Origin: Oribacterium sp. UBA5894 | GTDB lineage: Bacteria; Bacillota; Clostridia; Lachnospirales; Lachnospiraceae | Direction of reading: 5' to 3' | DNA: 5,759 nucleotides | Assembly (NCBI GenBank): GCA_002431355.1 | Contig: DJEQ01000115.1 | Location: 8,677 to 14,435 of the forward strand | Shown: positions 1 through 5,759 of the stretch, in pieces | Layout of the letters: each line of letters begins with the position of its first letter | Numbering within the stretch: position 1 is the first letter of the stretch | The notes under the pieces: generated by a model | What the model was told of the DNA's origin: nothing | Database searches by the model: none | The model's input: only the letters and a program-made list of their open reading frames with translations | Translations under genes and position numbers: made by a program

Positions 1-19
1 ACTTTTTACAGTTTTCCAT
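1..19 (-). CDS. Possible start of a further operon gene (partial)
   Basis: After the hsdR stop the minus strand has an ATG at 19 that stays open to the window edge (MENCKK). It lies 13 nt after the hsdR stop, which suits an operon neighbour. The expected missing gene is hsdS, but six codons cannot show this and the ribosome binding site is weak. The 32 nt after hsdR contain no hairpin plus T-run terminator. Confidence 0.2.
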
Positions 20-32
20 TCTACGATACTGT

Positions 33-3000
33 TTACGCTTCGATCCTCACTGCGTTCTCCTTCACCTCCTGAATTTTCTGAAGGATCTCCGTTCTCCGCT
101 TCGGGTCAAAAAGCTTGATGAAGCTGACAGGCTTATCGAATGGCGGCTTCATCAAATCCGTATTTTCCATGTAGCCATTATTCTCAATATAGCTGATGAT
201 TTTATTCACAAACGCAATCTGCTTCTGGTTCAGCGACTGGTCATTGATAAATTCAGAAAACACCGCCATCGCTGCCGTATGATCCAGCTTCGCGATTTTT
301 CGAATCAGAAGGCCAAACGGCGTATCGCCATAGGCTTTTTCGTAATCCTCCTTATTTCCCAGCTCCTCCGTCAAAATACGCTCCAGCTCTTCATAATCCC
401 CACTGGTAAGCGGAATATTATGCGTCAGCTTATGAATCGAGATGGCATTTCCGTGATCATTGATGTAGCGATTCACCTTCTTCTTGTAATCGACGAACTC
501 ATACGCAGGTGCGAGCTGCTCCCCCTCTTTTCGGTCAATGACAGTGTCCGCAAGCGTGGTGTAAATCGGCTTCGTACCTTTGCCACCCGTCAGGAACTGA
601 ATAAGTCCACGTAATTCCTGACGTACCTTTTCCATTTCCAGCACATCATTCGTCTCCCAGAATTCCTCCGAGCGCACCCGCTTCAGCACCGGCAGCTTCG
701 CGAGAACCTGCGGAATGCTGATCTTCTTCGCCAGAAGCTCACAGATATTCACAAGCTGATCCTTCAGATGCGGAAAAAGTGCCGTGCCGTCCAGATCCTG
801 CAGCATCAGGTTGTACATGAAGTTATCGAAGCGCTTCGCCGACTCGTCCTTTCCCTCGATGTGCACGAGGGGTGCAATCTCCCGCAGAAGCTCGGTCTGC
901 ATTTCATCCGAAATAAACTGATACTGCTCTGGCTTCTTATAGTTTTCCACATACTTCAAATGCGTATGCACCGACACAAGCTCCGTGTTCAGCGCGCACA
1001 CGAGCTGCTGACAGTCGGTCACCAGCTGCTGCCGAAAGGCCTGAAATTCCGGGCTTGCGTACGCTTCCGTCTGCAGTTGCTGTGCGAGCGAAATCTTTTT
1101 TATAAAGATCAGCTCCGACAGCGACCGCGTTTCAGAACCCGCATAGCCTTCCTTATGCGTCTCGAAGAAGTCGAAATTTCCACAATAATCGAAGATCAGG
1201 AAACGGCGCTTTCCCCCGTACTCGCCATCGATTGAATCCATGCACAGGAGCTCCGGGCAGAGCCGCGTGCCCCGTCCGATCATCTGCCAGAACTTCGTTT
1301 TCGATTTTACCTGTTTAAAGAAAACGAGGTTCACCGCTTCCGGCACATCGATGCCCGTATCCATCATGTCCACGGAAACCGCAATCTGCGGATCCTTCTC
1401 CGGATTCCGGAAATCATCGATGATCGTCTGCGCATAGGCATCATCACAGATGACGCGTTGAATAAAGCTTCCCTTGTATTTCGGATACAGCTTATTAAAG
1501 CGTTCCAGAATAAATTCCGCATGCCGCTTGCTCTGCGCAAAGATAATGGTTTTTCCGATTTTCTCGCCGCCCTCGATCTTGATGCCGCGCTCCATCAGAT
1601 CCTGTAAAACCATATCGACGGTCGTCGTGTTAAAGATAAACTTATTGAGGGCACCAGACGGAATGAAATCCGGGACATCCATATTATCCTCGGTGAATGC
1701 ATCCTCCAGCCGCTCCTGATCCTTCCTCGACAGCTGGCTGTAGGTGATGCCATTCTCCAGGAATTCTGTTTTCACCTTATAGTTGTAGTACGGCACCAGG
1801 ACATGGTCGGTATACACCGCCGTCTCATAATCATAGGCATAGGTCGGAACCTCATCCTCCATCTCGAAGAAGTCATAGGTATTGCGGTCGACATCCGTCT
1901 TCGGTGTCGCGGTCAGTCCCACCAGAATGGCATCGAAATACTCGAAAATGGTGCGGTATTTCTTAAAGATGCTGCGATGGGATTCATCAATGATGATCAT
2001 ATCGAAGTGGGCGGGCGTAAACAGACGCTCCCCATCCTTGCTTCTGCTATCATCGATGGCATTCATCATCGTCGGATAGGTGGAGAAGACGATGCGGGCA
2101 TTCCGGTCGTCCTTATTCGAGCACAGATTGCACAGCGTCATGTTCGGGAGGTACTCCTTAAAGGAATCCTTCGCCTGCTTCACGAGGGCGGTACGATCTG
2201 CGAGGAAGAGAACATTGGTCACATAGCCGCCCCGACTGAAAACATCCACGAGCGAGGCCGCTGTACGCGTTTTTCCGGTTCCCGTCGCCATCACGAGCAG
2301 ATTCTTCCGAAAGCCCTGCTTCACATGATCGCAGACCGCACGGATGGCTTCCTTCTGGTAATAGCGATTCGTAATCTTATCATCAATCACGATGGTATCG
2401 AGCTCCTGATGATCCACGCGACGATTCATGAGCCGCTGGAGATCATCCTTACTGAAAATGCCATAGACCTTTCGCTGCGGTCCGCTCTTGTCATCCCAGA
2501 AATAGGTATCGAAGCCATTCGTCGTAAACATCATCGGCCGACGACCATATTTCCGCTCCAGGCAGTCGGCATAAAGCACACACTGCTTTCGGCCAATGTT
2601 GGGGTCCTTACTCGTGCGCTTCGCCTCCACAACCGCGAGTGGCCGCTGGTCCTTGCCCATGAGGACATAATCGCAGTAGCCCTCCTGGCCGAGCTTTCCC
2701 ATCATATCGTTCACAGGGAATTCCTGCAGCACATCCTGATCAATACCGGTCAGCTTCCAGCCCATGAGCTTCAGGTCGAGATCAATGTACTTCTTCCGGG
2801 TGTGGAACTCAGAGAGATCCTCCGCCTGGAAGCTCCGCTCCTTTTCGTGCTGCTCCTTCTCCTTCGTGTACTGCTCGGCCATTTCCGCAATCTTCTTACG
2901 AAGCGCTTCAATTTCCGAGTCCTTTTCATTCAGGAGACTCTCCTGCTCCTTAATTTTCTTTGTGTCAATAACAACCTTTTCCGCTGGAATCTTCGCGGCA

Positions 3001-3404
3001 TCGAAGCTGCGCTCGACATAGTTCGTGCCATAGCAGTAATCGATCCACTCGATGAACTCGAAAAGGCCATGAAGCGACAGGATGGCATCGCCCGGAGACA
3101 CACTCTTTTCCGTATGTACGGCCAGATTTCCGAGCTTAATAATATATGGAAGCTTGCCCCAGGTGTTCGAATCGACCGCAAAACGGAAGGTCGGCTCATG
3201 AATCAGCGACTGGAGATTATCCTTATAAGGCATCATCATGGAAAAGTCGGCAGAATAGACCCACTTCACCGCGAGCTCCAGTGCTTTTCTGGCGCCGATG
3301 GCACACATCGCCGGGGAGGTGGCAAATACCTTCTCCGCCTCGATCGCCGCCGGTGCAAACAGTGCATATTCCTTCTGGCCCCTGAGAAATTCAAAATTCG
3401 ACAT
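33..3404 (-). CDS. hsdR: Type I restriction enzyme R subunit (EcoEI-like)
   Basis: Motor and nuclease subunit of a type I restriction complex. It translocates DNA using ATP and cuts unmodified DNA when assembled with HsdM and HsdS. Domains in order (1123-aa numbering): a DUF4145-like helical N-terminus (about 1-130); a charged coiled coil (about 145-195); a PD-(D/E)xK nuclease with D245 in GYCDYV and E260-A-K262; and an SF2 helicase with Walker A ATGTGKT (373-379), DESH (473-476), GLTATPK (496-502), DTGIDVPE (682-689) and QMIGRGTRLC (707-716). An EcoEI_R_C-like C-terminal region spans about 940-1115. All key motifs are present and the length is normal for the family, so it looks intact. The frame stays open 21 codons further upstream into hsdM. 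I chose the ATG at 3404 because GGGAGG lies 8 nt before it, the family N-terminus starts there, and the extra Arg/Cys/Ser-rich residues look like read-through. It lies 25 nt after the hsdM stop. Family assignment is firm; domain borders are approximate. Confidence 0.95.
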   Translation of the reverse strand: MSNFEFLRGQKEYALFAPAAIEAEKVFATSPAMCAIGARKALELAVKWVYSADFSMMMPYKDNLQSLIHEPTFRFAVDSNTWGKLPYIIKLGNLAVHTEKSVSPGDAILSLHGLFEFIEWIDYCYGTNYVERSFDAAKIPAEKVVIDTKKIKEQESLLNEKDSEIEALRKKIAEMAEQYTKEKEQHEKERSFQAEDLSEFHTRKKYIDLDLKLMGWKLTGIDQDVLQEFPVNDMMGKLGQEGYCDYVLMGKDQRPLAVVEAKRTSKDPNIGRKQCVLYADCLERKYGRRPMMFTTNGFDTYFWDDKSGPQRKVYGIFSKDDLQRLMNRRVDHQELDTIVIDDKITNRYYQKEAIRAVCDHVKQGFRKNLLVMATGTGKTRTAASLVDVFSRGGYVTNVLFLADRTALVKQAKDSFKEYLPNMTLCNLCSNKDDRNARIVFSTYPTMMNAIDDSRSKDGERLFTPAHFDMIIIDESHRSIFKKYRTIFEYFDAILVGLTATPKTDVDRNTYDFFEMEDEVPTYAYDYETAVYTDHVLVPYYNYKVKTEFLENGITYSQLSRKDQERLEDAFTEDNMDVPDFIPSGALNKFIFNTTTVDMVLQDLMERGIKIEGGEKIGKTIIFAQSKRHAEFILERFNKLYPKYKGSFIQRVICDDAYAQTIIDDFRNPEKDPQIAVSVDMMDTGIDVPEAVNLVFFKQVKSKTKFWQMIGRGTRLCPELLCMDSIDGEYGGKRRFLIFDYCGNFDFFETHKEGYAGSETRSLSELIFIKKISLAQQLQTEAYASPEFQAFRQQLVTDCQQLVCALNTELVSVHTHLKYVENYKKPEQYQFISDEMQTELLREIAPLVHIEGKDESAKRFDNFMYNLMLQDLDGTALFPHLKDQLVNICELLAKKISIPQVLAKLPVLKRVRSEEFWETNDVLEMEKVRQELRGLIQFLTGGKGTKPIYTTLADTVIDRKEGEQLAPAYEFVDYKKKVNRYINDHGNAISIHKLTHNIPLTSGDYEELERILTEELGNKEDYEKAYGDTPFGLLIRKIAKLDHTAAMAVFSEFINDQSLNQKQIAFVNKIISYIENNGYMENTDLMKPPFDKPVSFIKLFDPKRRTEILQKIQEVKENAVRIEA

Positions 3405-3412
3405 CTTCCATG

Positions 3413-3418
3413 CCTCCC
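3413..3418 (-). promoter_or_regulatory. Ribosome binding site that fixes the hsdR start
   Basis: GGGAGG on the minus strand, 8 nt before the ATG at 3404, within the 25-nt hsdM-hsdR gap. It supports the 1123-aa HsdR rather than the version extended into hsdM. An out-of-frame ATG one base after the site is too close to be used and runs into a stop after six codons. Confidence 0.8.
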
Positions 3419-3429
3419 GTGAAAACTTC

Positions 3430-4971
3430 TTACTTCTCCTCGCGCAGCAGCTCCTTGAGCGCACCAAGCTCCTTCTGGATGTCGGCCTCTAAGGCATCGA
3501 TCTTCCCGAGGATGACCTCGCTTGGCTCATACTCTACGGCCTGATACTCCACCTTCTTGTACTTATTGATAGAGAGATCATAGCCATTTTCCGCGATTTC
3601 TTCCTTCGATACGAAGAAGCTCTGCTCCGTGCGTTCCCGATTCTTTTCATTCTCCAAATGATGGAAGCGTTCCAGGATGTCCGGAATATCGTTCTCCTTG
3701 ATTTCGCTTCGCTTATCATCGAGGCTGAAGCCGTCCGCCTTCATATCGTAGAACCAGACCTGATCGGTTCCACCCGCGCCTGTCTTCGTAAACACGAGAA
3801 TAGCGGTCGACACGCCTGCATACGGCTTAAAGACACCGGATGGCATGGAAATCACGGCACGCAGCTGATTTCGCTCGACGATTTCCTCGCGGATCTGCTT
3901 ATGCGCCTTACTGGAGCCAAAGAGTACACCGTCTGGGACGATGCATGCACATTGGCCACCCTTTCGCAGCATGCGAAGGAAAAGGGCCAGGAACAGAAGC
4001 TCTGTCTTTTTCGTGTTCGTCACGGCCTTCAGATTGTCGTTGATGCTCTCCGCATCGATCGATCCCTTGAAGGGGGGATTCGCCAGGATGATGGAATACT
4101 TCCCGCTGATCTCATTCTGCTTCGAAACGCTGTCCTGATACTGGATGGTCGGATTATTGATGCTGTGCTGCATGAGGTTCATGGCGGAAATACGGAGCAT
4201 CGTGCGGTCAGTATCAAAGCCCGTAAATGTGGTGCTCTCATACTTTTTCCACTGCTCCTCTGTCATCGTGCTTTCGTAGTGTGCACGGATGCTCTCGGCG
4301 GCCGCCACGAGGAAGCCCGCCGTGCCGCAGGCCGGATCACAGATTTCGTCGTCCGGTGTCGGCTGCACCAGCTCGACCATCATTTTGATGATATGACGTG
4401 GTGTACGGAACTGTCCATTGCGTCCAGCCGTTGCCAGCTTTCCCAGCATGTACTCATAGAGATCACCCTGCATGTCCATATCCGTGACATCGTGCTCATA
4501 GAGATCATCGAGCCCGGTAATGACCTTCTGAAGCACCTGCGGCGTCGGGATCAGGAACATGGCGTCTTCCATGTATCGGGCGAAGGCCGTCGTTCCCTCA
4601 TTGTCATCGTCATCCTCTGTGACTGGAAGCAGTTCGCCTGATGCGCTGAAATCCGGCAGATGACCATGCTGCATCTTCTTGATGGCCGGGAAGACCCGCT
4701 GTGAGACCGTTTCGAAAATCGTGCTGGCGTCCTTATCCTTGAACTTACTCCAGCGCATGGACTGTCCGATTTCGGAAGATGGAAATATATGCTCCATCCT
4801 GCTGCCCGTCATGTTCTCAAACGCCTCGTTTTCCAGCTCCTTCTCGTCGAGAGATCGAATGAACATGAGATAGGTCAGCTGCTCAATGACGGTGATCGGG
4901 TTCGTCACACCACCCGCAGCCATATCATCCCAGATTTTATCTACTTTATTTTTAATTGCTCCTGTAACCAT
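3430..4971 (-). CDS. hsdM: Type I restriction-modification DNA methyltransferase subunit M
   Basis: N6-adenine methyltransferase subunit. With HsdS it methylates adenines in the recognition site using S-adenosylmethionine, and it forms the core of the restriction complex. The N-terminal HsdM_N-like helical region covers about residues 1-140. The catalytic domain follows, with QFRTP (187-191), the SAM-binding motif I DPACGTAGF (212-220), GFDTD (251-255) and the catalytic motif IV NPPF (298-301). The C-terminus (about 455-513) ends in a charged helix (IDALEADIQKELGALKELL), as expected for a segment that contacts S or R. A short acidic run, DDDD at 120-123, sits in a probable loop. At 513 aa the protein is full length. 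The ATG at 4971 has AAGGAG 5 nt upstream and overlaps the end of the DUF3791 gene by 20 nt, suggesting translational coupling. The partner hsdS is not next to it. Confidence 0.96.
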   Translation of the reverse strand: MVTGAIKNKVDKIWDDMAAGGVTNPITVIEQLTYLMFIRSLDEKELENEAFENMTGSRMEHIFPSSEIGQSMRWSKFKDKDASTIFETVSQRVFPAIKKMQHGHLPDFSASGELLPVTEDDDDNEGTTAFARYMEDAMFLIPTPQVLQKVITGLDDLYEHDVTDMDMQGDLYEYMLGKLATAGRNGQFRTPRHIIKMMVELVQPTPDDEICDPACGTAGFLVAAAESIRAHYESTMTEEQWKKYESTTFTGFDTDRTMLRISAMNLMQHSINNPTIQYQDSVSKQNEISGKYSIILANPPFKGSIDAESINDNLKAVTNTKKTELLFLALFLRMLRKGGQCACIVPDGVLFGSSKAHKQIREEIVERNQLRAVISMPSGVFKPYAGVSTAILVFTKTGAGGTDQVWFYDMKADGFSLDDKRSEIKENDIPDILERFHHLENEKNRERTEQSFFVSKEEIAENGYDLSINKYKKVEYQAVEYEPSEVILGKIDALEADIQKELGALKELLREEK

Positions 4972-5167
4972 CGTGACTCCTTATGTAATCGTCAATATCC
5001 TGCACGATACAGTGATCGCCCATAGTGTGCAGGGTTTCGAAATATTTTGTAATATATCCATAAATCCCATACGCATCAAAAATTTTCGCTACTTCAGCAC
5101 CGGAAAGGTCCTTAAAATAGCGATACCGCTCCATGCAGTAAATCAAAAATTTTGATTCTTTGCTCAT
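4952..5167 (-). CDS. DUF3791 domain-containing small protein
   Basis: A 71-aa soluble protein that I recognise as DUF3791. Features seen: an N-terminal amphipathic helix around FLIYCMERY (7-15); the core LSGAEVAKIFDAYGIYGYI (21-39); and the C-terminal signature LHTMGDHCIVQDIDDYI (46-62). The length is normal for the family and it appears intact. Members are often encoded next to DUF3990 genes in Bacillota, as here, which suggests a partner or antitoxin-like role; that role is inference. The start has GGAGGAGG 8 nt upstream, lying in the last codons of the 79-aa gene, whose stop is only 3 nt before this ATG. The 3' end overlaps hsdM by 20 nt. There is no signal peptide or membrane segment. It is AT-rich: two sampled 60-base rows here are about 30-37% GC. 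Confidence 0.85.
   Translation of the reverse strand: MSKESKFLIYCMERYRYFKDLSGAEVAKIFDAYGIYGYITKYFETLHTMGDHCIVQDIDDYIRSHDGYRSN
4977..4982 (-). promoter_or_regulatory. Ribosome binding site of hsdM inside the DUF3791 gene
   Basis: AAGGAG on the minus strand, 5 nt before the hsdM ATG at 4971. It lies within the last codons of the preceding gene, so ribosomes finishing that gene would pass over it. This supports the overlapping start and coupled translation. Confidence 0.75.
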
Positions 5168-5170
5168 CGC

Positions 5171-5410
5171 TTATGCCTCCTCCGGGTAATCATAGGCGCC
5201 CGTTAAAAGCTCATCCTGATACATAGTATATAGCGTCATGGGGCTGTAGTGCCACAATTTTGATGTTTCATCTGACAGCTCTTGATAGAGTTTTGACTGA
5301 TAAAAGCGAGAAATCGCTTGGTCATCATCTACATTGCTGTTTTTCGTAATTAGCTCAATGATGGATGGCACAATAATGGCAAGCATTGCGCTGAACTGAT
5401 TTTCATTCAT
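5171..5410 (-). CDS. Small hypothetical protein of the DUF3990/DUF3791 module
   Basis: A 79-aa protein with no function I can assign. It starts with a hydrophobic but probably soluble helix (FSAMLAIIVPSIIELI, 6-21), then has an acidic turn (VDDD, 27-30), ISRFYQSKLY (33-42), the aromatic motif KLWHYSPMTLY (51-61) and an acidic tail ending YPEEA. The pattern of a short helix, then RFY..K.Y, then LWH.SP.TL resembles small hypothetical proteins I recall beside DUF3791 and DUF3990 genes, so it is likely a conserved third member of that module. The ATG at 5410 overlaps the upstream stop as ATGA and has GGGGGAG 7 nt before it; both indicate a translated, coupled gene. A transmembrane role is less likely because the hydrophobic stretch contains S, P and E. 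Existence is well supported; function is unknown. Confidence 0.8.
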   Translation of the reverse strand: MNENQFSAMLAIIVPSIIELITKNSNVDDDQAISRFYQSKLYQELSDETSKLWHYSPMTLYTMYQDELLTGAYDYPEEA

Positions 5411-5694
5411 ATAAGCTCTCCCCCTTCGAAATGCAGATATTGCAAAGACTTCTCTGTCGCAAACACTAGCTGATTGAATAATTTTCGGATCTTAAGTGCC
5501 TCTTCTTCCTCAATCGAATAGATATTCAGAGTGGCGGTTCCTGTCTTGCGCCGTTCCGTGACCTTCTGCGCAAAGTTCACTGCCTGATCGCGATTGGTGG
5601 TGGTGTAAAATCCGAATCCGAAGTCCAGGTAACGATTTTGCAGAATCATTTTCGGATGTTCTACGGTAACATTGCTTCCATGGTACAAAATCAT
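5407..5694 (-). CDS. DUF3990 family protein, apparently with an internal deletion
   Basis: A 95-aa protein of the DUF3990 family, which is placed in the ADP-ribosyltransferase clan. The N-terminal half carries MILYHGSNV (1-9), RYLDFGFGFYTTTN (21-34) and DQAVNFA (36-42), all typical. The C-terminus, LFNQLVFATEKSLQYLHFEG (72-91), matches the usual family end. From memory, family members are about 150-170 aa, with a section of roughly 55-65 residues between these blocks (a W-L-D-F region followed by a D-I-V-x-G-P-V-A-N-D-like region). Here the N block passes straight into the C block near K68-L72, with the frame kept. Activity is therefore doubtful. The start is the ATG at 5694, with AAAGGAGGG upstream; an in-frame TTG at 5715 lies ahead of that site and is rejected. 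It is the first gene of the operon and overlaps the next gene by ATGA. It could be a remnant toxin-like gene or a functional short variant. Confidence 0.82.
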   Translation of the reverse strand: MILYHGSNVTVEHPKMILQNRYLDFGFGFYTTTNRDQAVNFAQKVTERRKTGTATLNIYSIEEEEALKIRKLFNQLVFATEKSLQYLHFEGGELI

Positions 5695-5702
5695 TATAGC
5701 TA

Positions 5703-5711
5703 CCCTCCTTT
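5703..5711 (-). promoter_or_regulatory. Strong ribosome binding site that fixes the DUF3990 start
   Basis: AAAGGAGGG on the minus strand, with GGAGG 9 nt before the ATG at 5694. It is nearly a perfect Bacillota Shine-Dalgarno sequence. Its position rules out the upstream in-frame TTG at 5715, which would place the site inside the coding region. Confidence 0.85.
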
Positions 5712-5718
5712 GCAATCA

Positions 5719-5743
5719 ATAGTATTTATGGTAAGCATAGTAT
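5719..5743 (-). repeat. Direct repeat of ATACTAT within the candidate promoter
   Basis: The 7-mer ATACTAT occurs at 5743-5737 and again at 5725-5719, 18 nt apart (just under two helical turns). One copy touches the -35 box and the other contains the -10 box. It could be a paired operator for self-regulation by a module protein, but two 7-mers in AT-rich DNA could also arise by chance. Confidence 0.3.
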
Positions 5744-5746
5744 CAA
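5719..5746 (-). promoter_or_regulatory. Candidate operon promoter
   Basis: Reading the minus strand, TTGATA (5746-5741) is a 5/6 match to the -35 consensus. It is followed 16 nt later by TACTAT (5724-5719), a 4/6 match to the -10 box. Transcription would start near 5712, giving a very short leader that begins close to the ribosome binding site. It is the only promoter-like site I see ahead of the five-gene block. Because the window ends 13 nt further out, a stronger promoter upstream cannot be excluded. Confidence 0.4.
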
Positions 5747-5759
5747 CTTTGATTTGTCT

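Noticed and set aside
2930..3199. Second minus-strand open frame (89 codons) within hsdR
   Set aside because: It is in another frame of the hsdR N-terminal/coiled-coil coding region, has a Ser/Arg-rich composition and shows no ribosome binding site or domain.
1803..3422. Long plus-strand open frame (539 codons) opposite hsdR
   Set aside because: It lies wholly antisense to a well-supported gene with intact motifs, has no recognisable domain, and its translation looks like a complement of hsdR codons.
3405..3467. HsdR start 21 codons further upstream, inside hsdM
   Set aside because: The added residues are Arg/Ser/Cys-rich and unlike the family, the overlap would be 38 nt, and the GGGAGG site points to the ATG at 3404.
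3658..4641. Plus-strand open frame (327 codons) opposite hsdM
   Set aside because: It is antisense to the catalytic core of hsdM. The product shows no family features and reads as a shadow of the real gene.
5695..5715. TTG start at 5715 giving a 102-aa DUF3990 protein
   Set aside because: The Shine-Dalgarno AAAGGAGGG lies after this TTG and is correctly placed for the ATG at 5694, where the family sequence MILYHGS begins.
1..5759. CRISPR array, tRNA/rRNA gene, insertion sequence or attachment site
   Set aside because: I saw no regularly spaced repeats, no tRNA-like cloverleaf, no transposase or integrase, and no terminal inverted repeats. The window is almost fully coding.

Overview
The window is a compact block of five genes, all on the minus strand and read from about 5700 down to 33. 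They form a type I restriction-modification locus (hsdM, then hsdR) preceded by three small accessory genes. Strong Shine-Dalgarno sequences (AAAGGAGG, GGAGGAGG, AAGGAG), the dense operon packing and the small DUF3990/DUF3791 proteins all suggest a Bacillota (Firmicutes) host, probably a gut or oral anaerobe of the Clostridia/Erysipelotrichia/Negativicutes kind. The sequence does not allow a genus call.

Layout in transcription order. (1) A short upstream region (5695-5759) holds a plausible sigma-70-type promoter and a repeated 7-mer. (2) A 95-aa DUF3990-family protein keeps both ends of the family but appears to lack its middle. (3) A 79-aa hypothetical protein follows, overlapping by ATGA. 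(4) A 71-aa DUF3791 protein starts 3 nt later. (5) hsdM (513 aa, N6-adenine methyltransferase subunit) overlaps the DUF3791 gene by 20 nt. (6) hsdR (1123 aa after start correction, EcoEI-like motor/nuclease subunit) starts 25 nt after hsdM. (7) Only 32 nt remain after hsdR, with no terminator, so transcription probably continues off the window. No hsdS specificity gene is present between M and R or anywhere else here. It must lie beyond the left edge, be supplied in trans, or be absent.

How they work together: HsdM and HsdR need an HsdS subunit to recognise DNA. With it they would methylate host sites and translocate and cleave unmodified DNA. The three small genes resemble a toxin-antitoxin-like module based on an ADP-ribosyltransferase-clan domain, placed at the head of the operon so that they may share the hsd promoter. 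The module is clearly more AT-rich than hsdMR, which suggests a separate origin. The two most interesting points are the apparent in-frame internal deletion in the DUF3990 gene and the tight operonic coupling of this module to the restriction genes. No stretch longer than 300 bases lacks a gene.
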